Assembly (NCBI RefSeq): GCF_006539885.1
Contig: NZ_BJNW01000010.1
Location: forward strand, 1-64,000
Reading direction: 5' to 3'
Origin: Kocuria varians
Lineage (GTDB): Bacteria > Actinomycetota > Actinomycetes > Actinomycetales > Micrococcaceae
DNA length: 64,000 bases
The translations under genes and the position numbers were made by a program. The notes beneath the pieces are model-generated. The model was not told where the DNA came from and did no database searches. It saw nothing but the letters and a program-made list of their open reading frames with translations. This document shows positions 9,133 through 17,408 of this stretch, in pieces; position 1 is the first letter of the stretch, and every line of letters begins with the position of its first letter.

Positions 9133-10830
9133 GTGGTGAATGCTCAGGACGCCGCCCACGAGGCAGGCACAGAAAAGAACAACGGCAAGGTGACCCGGCA
9201 GATCTTCGTCACGGGAGGCGTTGCCTCCTCCCTCGGCAAGGGCCTCACGGCATCGTCGCTCGGCATGCTCCTGCGCTCGCGCGGGCTGTCCGTGACCATG
9301 CAGAAGCTGGATCCCTATCTCAACGTGGATCCGGGCACCATGAACCCGTTCCAGCACGGCGAGGTCTTCGTCACCGACGACGGCGCCGAGACGGACCTCG
9401 ACATCGGACACTACGAGCGGTTCCTCGACGAGAACCTCGACGCCTCCGCGAACGTGACCACGGGCCAGGTCTACTCCACCGTGATCGCCAAGGAGCGCCG
9501 CGGTGAGTACCTGGGCGACACCGTCCAGGTGATCCCGCACATCACGGACGAGCTCAAGCGCCGGATGCGCCGCCGCGCGGAGGACGAGAACGCACCGGAC
9601 ATCATCATCACCGAGATCGGTGGCACGGTGGGTGACATCGAGTCCCAGCCGTTCATCGAGGCCGCCCGTCAGGTCCGCCAGGACGTGGGCCGGCGCAACG
9701 TGTTCTACCTGCACGTGTCCCTGATCCCGTTCATCGGCCCGTCGGGTGAGCTGAAGACCAAGCCCACCCAGCACTCCGTGGCCACGCTGCGCGGTCTCGG
9801 CATCCAGCCGGACGCCCTGGTGCTGCGCTGCGACCGGGACGTGCCGGACGCCATGATGCGCAAGGTCGGCAGCGCGTGCGACGTGGACCTCGACGCCGTG
9901 ATCTCCTGCGCGGACGCCCCCAGCATCTACGACATTCCCAACACCCTGCACAGCCAGGGCCTGGACACGTACATCCTGGACTACCTGGGCCTCGACTACG
10001 ACGACGCCGACCTGCGCCAGTGGTCCCGGCTGCTCACCGCGGTGCACGAGCCGGACCACGAGGTCACGGTTGCGCTCGTGGGCAAGTACATCGACCTCCC
10101 GGACGCGTACCTCTCGGTCTCCGAGGCCCTGCGCGCCGGCGGTTTCGCCAACAACGCCAAGGTCAATCTCAAGTGGGTTGCCTCGGACCTCTGCGACACC
10201 CCCGAGGGCGCCCAGCGAGAGCTCGGCGACGTGGACGCCGTCTGCGTTCCCGGCGGGTTCGGCATCCGTGGGCTCGAGGGCAAGCTCGGCGCGCTGAAGT
10301 GGGCGCGCGAGCACAAGGTCCCGACACTGGGGCTGTGCCTGGGCCTCCAGTGCATGGTCATCGAGTACGCGCGGGACGTCGTGGGACTGCCCAACGCGTC
10401 CTCCACGGAGTTCGACGCGGAGACGGACACCGCCGTGGTCGCGACCATGGAGGAGCAGAAGCAGTTCGTCGAGGGCACCGGCGACTTGGGCGGCACCATG
10501 CGTCTGGGCCTGTACCCGGCGGCGCTGGCCGAGGGCTCCGTGGTCGCGGAGACGTACGGCACCACAGAGGTCTCCGAGCGCCACCGGCACCGCTACGAGG
10601 TCAACAACGCCTACCGCGAGGCACTCTCCGCAGCCGGGCTGCGGATCTCCGGCACGTCCCCGGAGGGCACCCTCGTGGAGTTCGTCGAGCTGCCGCGCGA
10701 GGAGCACCCGTACTACGTGGCCACCCAGGCCCACCCGGAGCTCGCCTCGCGCCCCACGCGCCCGCACCCGCTCTTCGACGGTCTCGTGAAGGCCGCCCTG
10801 GAGCGCCGCGGGGTCCAGGCCGGGGTCTGA
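9133..10830 (+). CDS. pyrG: CTP synthase
   Basis: The enzyme aminates UTP to CTP using glutamine and ATP. The N-terminal synthetase domain begins with [20 protein letters not shown]. The C-terminal class I glutamine amidotransferase domain has nucleophile Cys402 in [13 protein letters not shown] and the late His-Glu pair in [11 protein letters not shown]. The 565-residue length is normal. Start choice is uncertain: TTG 9106, ATG 9115, GTG 9133 or GTG 9190 are all in frame. I favour 9133 because a TAGGAT -10 lies 8 nt upstream. A perfect terminator follows the stop. Confidence 0.93.
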   Translation: MVNAQDAAHEAGTEKNNGKVTRQIFVTGGVASSLGKGLTASSLGMLLRSRGLSVTMQKLDPYLNVDPGTMNPFQHGEVFVTDDGAETDLDIGHYERFLDENLDASANVTTGQVYSTVIAKERRGEYLGDTVQVIPHITDELKRRMRRRAEDENAPDIIITEIGGTVGDIESQPFIEAARQVRQDVGRRNVFYLHVSLIPFIGPSGELKTKPTQHSVATLRGLGIQPDALVLRCDRDVPDAMMRKVGSACDVDLDAVISCADAPSIYDIPNTLHSQGLDTYILDYLGLDYDDADLRQWSRLLTAVHEPDHEVTVALVGKYIDLPDAYLSVSEALRAGGFANNAKVNLKWVASDLCDTPEGAQRELGDVDAVCVPGGFGIRGLEGKLGALKWAREHKVPTLGLCLGLQCMVIEYARDVVGLPNASSTEFDAETDTAVVATMEEQKQFVEGTGDLGGTMRLGLYPAALAEGSVVAETYGTTEVSERHRHRYEVNNAYREALSAAGLRISGTSPEGTLVEFVELPREEHPYYVATQAHPELASRPTRPHPLFDGLVKAALERRGVQAGV

Positions 10831-10835
10831 GCACG

Positions 10836-10871
10836 AAGTGGTGGACGCGGTGTGCCGCGTCCACCACTTTT
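10836..10871 (+). terminator. Rho-independent terminator of pyrG
   Basis: A perfect 15-bp stem (10836-10850 with 10855-10869) has a TGTG loop and is followed by T residues. It starts 6 nt after the pyrG stop codon. Confidence 0.92.
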
Positions 10872-11026
10872 CATTGGTCCACGCTTCATCAACCGAACCG
10901 AGCCGGCCCGTACCTGGCCGGACCACCTCCGGCGGGTGGCACCGGTCAGCAAGGGGCCACGGGCATCCGACACCGGTGATCGGTCGGCGACACGATCCAC
11001 CTCGGTCCACCCAGGAACGGAGCACC

Positions 11027-11683
11027 ATGGAGTTCATCGACATCACTGCGGAGCAGCTGCGTGACCGCCCGGATCAGCACACCGTGGACGAGTCCTCGAC
11101 CGTTCTCGAGGGTGCGATCTGGGACGTGCGCCGCGAGACGTTCCGCATGGCCGACCAGGAGAAGCCCCTGGTCCGCGAGTTCATCACACACCCCGGCGCC
11201 GTCTCGATCGTGGCCCTGGACGAGCAGGACCGGATCCTGCTCATCAACCAGTACCGCCACCCCGTGGGCCTGAGGATGTGGGAGATCCCCGCCGGCCTCC
11301 TGGACATCGCGGGCGAACCCGCGGTCGACGCCGCCCGGCGCGAGCTGGGGGAGGAGGCGGACCTTCGCGCGGAGCACTGGGACGTGCTCGTGGACTTCGA
11401 CAACTCGCCCGGTTCCTCCGCGGAGGCCAACCGCATCTTCCTCGCCCGCGGGCTGAGCGAGGTGGACACGGACGACCGCTTCGAACGCGAGGGCGAGGAG
11501 GCCGAGATCGTGGCGGGCTTCGCGCCCCTCGACGACGCCGTGGACGCCGTGCTGGACGGGCGCATCCTCTCCCCGGCGGCGGCGCTCGGCATCATGGCCG
11601 CGCACACGGCCAGGTCCCGGGGGTGGAGCACCCTCCGACCCGCCGACGCCGCGTGGCCCGCGCGGCCCGGTCTCGAGGGGTGA
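11027..11683 (+). CDS. NUDIX hydrolase, ADP-ribose pyrophosphatase type
   Basis: The 218-residue protein probably hydrolyses ADP-ribose or related nucleoside diphosphate sugars to AMP and ribose-5-phosphate. The Nudix box lies near residues 90-112, with AARRELGEEAD supplying the metal-binding REL-x-EE core; the usual Gly after EE is Asp, as in several actinobacterial ADPRases. Family members in this position (Rv1700) are ADP-ribose diphosphatases. The ATG at 11027 follows AGGAACGGAG. It sits between pyrG and xerD and overlaps the xerD start by 1 bp. Confidence 0.88.
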   Translation: MEFIDITAEQLRDRPDQHTVDESSTVLEGAIWDVRRETFRMADQEKPLVREFITHPGAVSIVALDEQDRILLINQYRHPVGLRMWEIPAGLLDIAGEPAVDAARRELGEEADLRAEHWDVLVDFDNSPGSSAEANRIFLARGLSEVDTDDRFEREGEEAEIVAGFAPLDDAVDAVLDGRILSPAAALGIMAAHTARSRGWSTLRPADAAWPARPGLEG

Positions 11684-12744
11684 TGTTGGAGGGGCGCGAT
11701 GTAGAGGACACAGAACTACAGGACGGCCCGATCACCGAGCCGCTACCGGTCATCTCGGAGGCGCTGCCGCTGCGGGAGGAACCGCCGGCCGGCCCCGAGG
11801 GCGAGGCGGCCCCGGAGCTGCGCCGCGCCGTCGGGCGGTACCTGGACCACCTCGTCGTCGAACGGGGCCTGTCCGCGAACACCGTCTCGGCCTACCGGCG
11901 TGACCTGGCGCGCTACCTGGAGCACCTCACCACCACGGCGCGCGACGTCCGCGTGCCCCGCGACATCACCACGGATCACGTGCGGGCCTTCGTCCGCGTG
12001 CTGCGCGAGGGCGGTGATGGCCGCGCGGCGCTCTCGGCCCGCAGCAGCGCGCGCGTGCTGGCGGCCGTGCGGGGAGTCCACGCGTTCTGGACGACCGAGT
12101 CGAGCGTGGACACGGACGTCGCCTCGCGCGTGAGTCCTCCGGTTCCCGGGCAGCGGCTGCCCAAGGCGATCGGCGTGACGGAGGTCGAGAACCTCCTGGC
12201 GGCCCCGGACCCGGAAACCCCTGCCGGGTTGCGCGCCCGCGCCTTCCTGGAGCTGCTCTACGCGACCGGCGCCCGCATCTCCGAGGCCGTGGCCCTGGAC
12301 GTGGACGACGTCGCGGGCCTCCACGACGAGGACCTCGCCCTGATCCGGGTGCAGGGCAAGGGCGAGAAGCAACGGCTCGTGCCCGTGGGGTCTTTCGCGG
12401 TGGCGGCGCTGGACCGCTACCTCGTGCGGGCCCGGCCGGAGCTGGCCCGCCACGGCAAGGGCTCCCCGGCGGTCTTCCTCAACGCGCGAGGGTCACGGAT
12501 CTCCCGGCAGACGGCGTGGAACATGGTCAAGGACGCCGCGCGGACCATCCACAAGGAGGAGGTCATCACGCCGCACACCCTGCGCCACTCCTTCGCGACC
12601 CACCTGCTCGAGGGCGGGGCGGACCTGAGGGTCGTGCAGGAGCTGCTGGGCCACGCCTCGCTCGCCACGACCCAGATCTACACGCGCGTGTCCGTGGAAT
12701 CGCTGCGCGAGGTCTACGCCACCTCGCACCCGCGGGCGCGCTGA
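11683..12744 (+). CDS. xerD: Tyrosine recombinase XerD
   Basis: The protein resolves chromosome dimers at dif with XerC. The 353 residues comprise an N-terminal SAM-like core-binding domain (~45-145; RYLDHLVVERGLSANTVSAY) and a C-terminal catalytic domain. The domain has ATGARISEA (first Arg), HTLRHSFATHLLEGG (HxxR), LLGHAS (His) and TTQIYTRVS (nucleophilic Tyr). All catalytic residues are present. About 40 extra residues precede the usual N-terminus. ATG 11683 overlaps the NUDIX stop (TGATG); GTG 11680 is also possible. Confidence 0.92.
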   Translation: MLEGRDVEDTELQDGPITEPLPVISEALPLREEPPAGPEGEAAPELRRAVGRYLDHLVVERGLSANTVSAYRRDLARYLEHLTTTARDVRVPRDITTDHVRAFVRVLREGGDGRAALSARSSARVLAAVRGVHAFWTTESSVDTDVASRVSPPVPGQRLPKAIGVTEVENLLAAPDPETPAGLRARAFLELLYATGARISEAVALDVDDVAGLHDEDLALIRVQGKGEKQRLVPVGSFAVAALDRYLVRARPELARHGKGSPAVFLNARGSRISRQTAWNMVKDAARTIHKEEVITPHTLRHSFATHLLEGGADLRVVQELLGHASLATTQIYTRVSVESLREVYATSHPRAR

Positions 12745-12763
12745 CAGTCTTCGGGTGCGCGCA

Positions 12764-12812
12764 GTGACAGGGGCCCGCGCCTCCCCGGGAGGGGAACGCG
12801 GGCCCCTGTCAC
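12764..12812. terminator. Bidirectional terminator between xerD and prpC
   Basis: A perfect 16-bp inverted repeat (12764-12779 with 12797-12812) has a C/G-rich 17-nt loop that can itself pair (CTCCCC with GGGGAA). It lies in the 84-bp gap between the convergent xerD and prpC genes and can serve both strands. Confidence 0.85.
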
Positions 12813-12828
12813 GTGGTGGACCGAGGAC

Positions 12829-13968
12829 TCAGTCCAGGTGCCGCTCGTCCGGCCCGTTGTAGGCGGAGAGCGGGCGGATCAGCGAGTTCGCCGCGCGCTG
12901 CTCCCGGATGTGCGCGGTCCACCCGACGATCCGGGCGCACACGAAGATGGGCGTGAACGTGGGGATGTCGAAGCCCATGAGCCAGTACGTGGGCCCGGCG
13001 GGGTAGTCCAGGTTGGGCTTGATGCCCTTGGCCTCGTCCATGGACTTGGCCAGCCCGTTGTAGAGCCCCAGCATCTCCTGGCGGTCGTAGTGGGCCAGCA
13101 TGCGGAACAGCGCGTCCTGCATGGTGGGCACGCGGGAGTCCCCGTGCTTGTACACGCGGTGCCCGAAGCCCATGACCTTCTTCTTCTCCGCGAGCGCCTG
13201 GTCCATCCACTCCTTGGCGCGCTTCTCGGCCTCCTCGGCGGTCTCCTCCTTGCGGATGCCGAGCTCCTCGAAAGTGTGCATGACGGCCTCGTTGGCGCCG
13301 CCGTGCAGCGGGCCCTTGAGCGCGCCGATGGCACCCGTGACGGCGGAGTGCAGGTCCGAGAGCGAGGACGTGATGACGCGGGCGGTGAACGTGGAGGCGT
13401 TGAAGGAGTGCTCCGCGTACAGGATGATCGACACGCGGAAGGCGTCCACGACCTCGGGCGCGGCCTCCTCGCCGAAGGCCATCCAGAGGAAGTTCTGGGC
13501 GTAGTCGAGGTCTTCGCGCGGCTCCACGACGTCCTGGCCGTGACGACGCCGCTGGTCGTAGCAGACCACGGCGGGCATCACCGCGAACAGTTCCTGGGCC
13601 TTGCGCAGCTCGGCCTCGGGGGAGTTGTCCTCCGCGAGCGGGTGCTGCGCGCCGATCACGGAGGCCGCGGTGCGGCACACGTCCATGGGGTGGCACATGG
13701 TGGGCAGCTCGTCGATGACACGCTTGAGCCCGGGGGTGAGGGCGCGGTGGGAGCGCTCGAGCTCCTGGAAGGCGCTCAGCTCCTCCTGGGAGGGCAGCTC
13801 ACCGTTCCACAGCAGGAGGGCAACCTCCTCCGCGGAGCACTTCTGCGCGAGCTCCTGCACGGGGTAGCCGCGGTAGAGCAGGGAATTCGTCTCGGCGTTG
13901 ACCTTGGACACGGCGGTGGCGTCCGCCACGACCCCGGCGAGGCCCTTGCGAATTTCGGTATCGGCCAC
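12829..13968 (-). CDS. prpC: 2-methylcitrate synthase
   Basis: The enzyme condenses propionyl-CoA with oxaloacetate to 2-methylcitrate. The 379-residue citrate-synthase fold contains the active-site His in GPLHGGANEAVMH, the second His in MGFGHRVYKHGDSR and the Asp in NLDYPAGPTYW. The short type-II-like length and the neighbours prpB and prpD point to methylcitrate rather than citrate synthase, although such enzymes often do both. Start GTG 13968 is supported by AAGGAGAT just upstream. It is the last gene of the minus-strand gntR-prpD-prpB-prpC unit. Confidence 0.93.
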   Translation of the reverse strand: MADTEIRKGLAGVVADATAVSKVNAETNSLLYRGYPVQELAQKCSAEEVALLLWNGELPSQEELSAFQELERSHRALTPGLKRVIDELPTMCHPMDVCRTAASVIGAQHPLAEDNSPEAELRKAQELFAVMPAVVCYDQRRRHGQDVVEPREDLDYAQNFLWMAFGEEAAPEVVDAFRVSIILYAEHSFNASTFTARVITSSLSDLHSAVTGAIGALKGPLHGGANEAVMHTFEELGIRKEETAEEAEKRAKEWMDQALAEKKKVMGFGHRVYKHGDSRVPTMQDALFRMLAHYDRQEMLGLYNGLAKSMDEAKGIKPNLDYPAGPTYWLMGFDIPTFTPIFVCARIVGWTAHIREQRAANSLIRPLSAYNGPDERHLD

Positions 13969-14060
13969 GATTGATCTCCTTCGACATCGGTGGACAGGCA
14001 AGAGTGAACAGGAAAGAACGGGGGCCCGCCCCACCGCACAGGGTGGAGCGGGGCCTGGTG

Positions 14061-14972
14061 TCAGGACTCCGGCGTGCCCGGCACCTCGAAGTTGAAGACC
14101 CCGGAGTCGAACTGGTTGTACCCGGTGTAGTCCACGAGTTCGTACAGGCGTTTGCGGGTGAGCATGGCCTCCACCTGGGCCTGCTGGGTGCCGTCCTCGC
14201 GGATGGTCGTGAGCAGGCGCTCGATGGCGCCCATGGCCTGGCGCTCCAGGGACACCGGGTAGATCACCATGGACACGCCGGCGTCCTGCAGCTGGCGCGT
14301 GGTGAACAGCGCGGACTTCCCGAACTCCGTCATGTTGGCGAGGATCGGGACGTCCAGGGCGGAGGCCATGCGCTCGAACTCCGAGAGGTCCGCCATGGCC
14401 TCCGGGAAGATCACGTCTGCACCGGCGTCGGCCAGGGCCTTCGCGCGGTCCACCGCGGCGTCGAAACCGTCGACGCCGCGGATGTCCGTGCGCGCCATGA
14501 CCACGAAGTTCGGGTCCCGGCGGGCCGCGACCGCGGCGAGGATGCGCTGAGTGGCGGTGGCAGTGTCCACCACGTTCTTGCCGTCCAGGTGCCCGCAGCG
14601 CTTGGGGTTGAACTGGTCCTCGATGTGGCAGCCGGCCAGTCCGGCGTCCTCGAGCTCCTGGACGGTGCGGGCCACGTTCATGGGCTCGCCGAAGCCGGTG
14701 TCCGCGTCCACGAGGCACGGCAGGTCCGTGCTGCGGGCGATCTGACCGGCGCGGGTGGCGACCTCCGTGAGCGTGGTCAGCCCGATGTCCGGCAGACCCA
14801 GCTCGTTGGCGAGGACACCTCCGGAGATGTAGACGCCCTCGAAGCCCTGCTCCTGGATGAGCTTCGTGGACAGCGGGGTGAACGCCCCGGGGAACTGCGC
14901 GATCTCCGGCGCGGCCAGCAGCTCGCGGAACCGCTCGCGCTTCTGGGCGGGGGTGACGGTGGAGTACAGCAT
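14061..14972 (-). CDS. prpB: 2-methylisocitrate lyase
   Basis: The enzyme cleaves 2-methylisocitrate to pyruvate and succinate. The 303-residue ICL/PEP mutase-fold protein has the metal-binding stretch DADTGFGEP near residue 88 and the catalytic loop NPKRCGHLDGK, with the active-site Cys in the KRCGH signature (KKCGH in many relatives). Its ATG begins 2 nt after the prpD stop, so expression is coupled. An 92-bp gap separates it from prpC, which has its own ribosome binding site. Confidence 0.94.
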   Translation of the reverse strand: MLYSTVTPAQKRERFRELLAAPEIAQFPGAFTPLSTKLIQEQGFEGVYISGGVLANELGLPDIGLTTLTEVATRAGQIARSTDLPCLVDADTGFGEPMNVARTVQELEDAGLAGCHIEDQFNPKRCGHLDGKNVVDTATATQRILAAVAARRDPNFVVMARTDIRGVDGFDAAVDRAKALADAGADVIFPEAMADLSEFERMASALDVPILANMTEFGKSALFTTRQLQDAGVSMVIYPVSLERQAMGAIERLLTTIREDGTQQAQVEAMLTRKRLYELVDYTGYNQFDSGVFNFEVPGTPES

Positions 14973-14974
14973 GA

Positions 14975-16507
14975 TCAGAAGATTCCCTTCGGCGAGTTCT
15001 CCAGCCGCACGGCCGCGGCGATGTTCAGCTGTCCCAGCTCACCGGCGCCGAGCGCCGGCAGCCGCTGCACGGTGTCCAGGAAGCGCTCGATCTCCTCGGG
15101 GGCCACGAGCCCCTCGGCCAGGGTGCGGAACTTGGCGATGTACTGCTCGCGGGCGAACGGGCGGGCACCGAGCGGGTGCGCGTCCGCGACCGCGATCTGG
15201 TCCGTGATCACGGAGCCGTCCGCGAGCGTGATCTCCACGGAGCCGCCGAACGCCTTCTCGGCGATGTCCAGCGAGTGGTAGCGGCGGGTCCACTCGGGGT
15301 CCTCCTGCGTGGTGACCTTGTGCCACAGGGCCACGGTGTCCGGGCGGGACGCGCGTTCCGGGGCGTAGGAGTCCACGTGGTGCCATGCGCCGTCCTGCAG
15401 GGCCACGGTGAAGATGTAGGGGATCGAGTGGTCCAGGGTCTCGCGCGACGCCGTGGGGTCGTACTTCTGGGGGTCGTTGGCCCCGGAGCCGATCACGTAG
15501 TGCGTGTGGTGCGAGGTCTTGATGAGCACCGACTCGACGTTGGCCGGATCCGCGAGCTCGGGGCGCTCACGGTGCAGCTTGCGGGCGAGGTCGATCCACG
15601 CCTGTGCCTGGTACTCCGCGGAGTGCTCCTTGGTGTACGTGTCCAGGATGGCGCGCTTGGGCTCGCCGGGGGCCGGCAGGGGCACCTCGTAGCGGGCCTG
15701 GGGACCGGAGAGCAGCCACGCGATCACGCCGTCCTCGCCCTCGTAGATGGGGGTCGGGGAGGTCTGCCCGCGCATGGCACGGTCCACCGCCTCCACGGCC
15801 ATCTTCCCGGCGAACGCGGGGGCGTGGGCCTTCCACGTGGAGATCTCGCCCTTGCGGGACTGACGGGTCTGGGTGGTCGTGTGCAGCGCCTGGCCGATGG
15901 CCTGGAAGATCGTCTCGGTGTCCAGGCCCAGCAGGGTGCCGATGCCCGCCGCCGCGGAGGGTCCGATGTGCGCGATGTGGTCGATCTTGTGCTCGTGCAG
16001 GCAGATCCCCTTCACGAGGTCCACCTGGATCTCGTAGCCGGTGGCGATGCCGCGGATCAGGTCCTCGCCGGTGCTGCCCACGTGCTGGGCCACGGCGAGC
16101 ACCGGCGGGATGTTGTCCCCGGGGTGCGAGTACTCGGCGGCGAGGAAGGTGTCGTGGTAGTCGAGCTCGCGCACGGCCACGCCGTTGGCCCACGCCGCCC
16201 ACTCGGGCGAGACCGCGGCGTCGTCCTGGGGCGCGCCGTAGAGCAGGGCACCGCGGCCGGTGAAGCCGCCGTCCGGGACCACGGTGTGGCACAGGGCCTG
16301 CGAGCGCGCCGAGACGATGGGGCCGCGGTTCAGGGACGCGATGGCCACGGAGGCGTTGTCGATGATCCGGTTGATCACCATCTCCACGACCTCGGGCTCC
16401 ACGGCCACGGGGTCCGTGGCCACGGCGGCCAGCTTGTGGGCGAGCTGCTCCTCGCGGGGCAGCTCCTCCTGGGACGAGTACGTGCGCACGGTGTGGGTGA
16501 CGGTCAC
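14975..16507 (-). CDS. prpD: 2-methylcitrate dehydratase
   Basis: The enzyme dehydrates 2-methylcitrate toward 2-methylisocitrate. The 510-residue protein matches the MmgE/PrpD family: [20 protein letters not shown] near residue 125, then QIDLVK-type and [13 protein letters not shown]-like helices, and a C-terminal lid domain with [23 protein letters not shown] 16507 follows GAAAGGAAC. It lies directly downstream of gntR and upstream of prpB in the same transcription unit. Confidence 0.93.
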   Translation of the reverse strand: MTVTHTVRTYSSQEELPREEQLAHKLAAVATDPVAVEPEVVEMVINRIIDNASVAIASLNRGPIVSARSQALCHTVVPDGGFTGRGALLYGAPQDDAAVSPEWAAWANGVAVRELDYHDTFLAAEYSHPGDNIPPVLAVAQHVGSTGEDLIRGIATGYEIQVDLVKGICLHEHKIDHIAHIGPSAAAGIGTLLGLDTETIFQAIGQALHTTTQTRQSRKGEISTWKAHAPAFAGKMAVEAVDRAMRGQTSPTPIYEGEDGVIAWLLSGPQARYEVPLPAPGEPKRAILDTYTKEHSAEYQAQAWIDLARKLHRERPELADPANVESVLIKTSHHTHYVIGSGANDPQKYDPTASRETLDHSIPYIFTVALQDGAWHHVDSYAPERASRPDTVALWHKVTTQEDPEWTRRYHSLDIAEKAFGGSVEITLADGSVITDQIAVADAHPLGARPFAREQYIAKFRTLAEGLVAPEEIERFLDTVQRLPALGAGELGQLNIAAAVRLENSPKGIF

Positions 16508-16557
16508 GGGTGTTCCTTTCGGTGAGGTGGGCTGGGGCCGGCGGGTGCCGGTCCGGG

Positions 16558-17226
16558 TCAGGAGGCCACGGGGCTCGCGGGGGCCAGTGGGGCGAGTTCG
16601 GGGGTGCGCAGGGCGTTGCCGAGCGCGTTCTTCAGGTGCACGCGGGTCGTGGCGACGGCGAGCGCGGGGTCCTGGTCGGCGATCGCGCGGGCGATGGCCT
16701 CGTGCTCCGCGGCGGCCACGGCCAGGCGCCGGGGGTTCGAGGTGGACAGCCGTCGCACGCGGGCGAGGTGCAGCCGCACGCCCGCGAGCGCCTGGCGCAG
16801 GTACGGGTTGCCGGCGGCACGGTCGATCTCCGCGTCCATGCGGTCCACGAGCTCGTAGTAGGCGGGGTGGTCGGGGTCGTCGGAGAGCGCCTCCGCCGCG
16901 TGGGAGAGCTCCTCGGCGAGCGCGCGGAAGGTCTGTGGCTCGCCGCGCTGCGCGGCGAGCTCGGCGGCGCGGCAGTCCAGGGTGTCCCGCAGCTCGTACA
17001 GCGCGCGGACGTCGTCCGCGGAGATGGCACTGACGACGACGCCGCGCCCGGCGTGCGGCTCGGTCAGCCCGTCCGCGGTGAGCCGGGAGAGGGCCTCGCG
17101 CACCGGGGTGCGGGAGATCCCGAGGCGTTCTGAGAGGTCCACCTCGCCGAGGACCTGCCCGGGCCGCAGCCGCCAGGAGACGATGTCCGCCCGCAGCTCG
17201 CGGTACGCGCGCTCACCTGCTCGCAT
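16558..17226 (-). CDS. GntR-family (FadR/FCD subgroup) regulator of the prp genes
   Basis: The 222-residue regulator has an N-terminal winged helix (~residues 5-70) with the recognition-helix segment [17 protein letters not shown]. An all-helical FCD effector domain follows, with the metal/ligand residues in [16 protein letters not shown] and [13 protein letters not shown]. It is the first gene of its operon, with prpD 50 bp downstream. Its likely operators are two TGTATACA sites in the divergent region, one overlapping its own -10. The effector is probably a propionate-pathway metabolite such as 2-methylcitrate; this is inferred. I chose ATG 17226 because AGGAGG lies just upstream; an earlier frame start at 17247 lacks this. 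Confidence 0.9.
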   Translation of the reverse strand: MRAGERAYRELRADIVSWRLRPGQVLGEVDLSERLGISRTPVREALSRLTADGLTEPHAGRGVVVSAISADDVRALYELRDTLDCRAAELAAQRGEPQTFRALAEELSHAAEALSDDPDHPAYYELVDRMDAEIDRAAGNPYLRQALAGVRLHLARVRRLSTSNPRRLAVAAAEHEAIARAIADQDPALAVATTRVHLKNALGNALRTPELAPLAPASPVAS

Positions 17227-17255
17227 GACTCCTCCTGACGTGGGCAACCACCCTC

Positions 17256-17284
17256 ACTGTATACATCCGTGCGGTGCGGGCCAA
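17256..17284 (-). promoter_or_regulatory. Candidate promoter of gntR-prpDBC
   Basis: On the minus strand TTGGCC (17284-17279) and TACAGT (17261-17256) are separated by 17 bp. The predicted transcription start is near 17249, 23 nt before the ATG and upstream of its AGGAGG. The TGTATACA palindrome overlaps the -10. Confidence 0.6.
17258..17265. promoter_or_regulatory. TGTATACA operator, gntR side
   Basis: This perfect 8-bp palindrome overlaps the -10 of the minus-strand promoter. It is the same core as the site at 17321-17330, with centres exactly 64 bp apart (about six helical turns). GntR-family FCD regulators bind short palindromes of this kind. Confidence 0.6.
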
Positions 17285-17320
17285 GTGCCGCGTGGTGGTT
17301 GGCGATGAAATATCCGGTCT

Positions 17321-17330
17321 GTGTATACAC
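17321..17330. promoter_or_regulatory. GTGTATACAC operator, prpE side
   Basis: This perfect 10-bp palindrome lies 5 bp upstream of the prpE -35 element. It shares TGTATACA with the gntR-side site. Its position would allow activation, or repression through looping with the first site. Confidence 0.6.
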
Positions 17331-17335
17331 AACCC

Positions 17336-17364
17336 TTGCCCGGTGTGACCCCCAACACTACGCT
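17336..17364 (+). promoter_or_regulatory. Candidate prpE promoter
   Basis: TTGCCC (17336-17341) and TACGCT (17359-17364) are separated by 17 bp. The predicted start is about 37 nt upstream of the prpE ATG. A GGAGG-type ribosome binding site (TCCGGAGGACGCC) precedes the ATG. Confidence 0.6.
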
Positions 17365-17408
17365 GGCACCACACCCACCCCACCACGGCACATCCTCCGG
17401 AGGACGCC

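Noticed and set aside
11683-12744. XerD as a phage or integron integrase
   Set aside because: The domain order, motifs and conserved chromosomal position after the NUDIX gene identify it as the housekeeping XerD.
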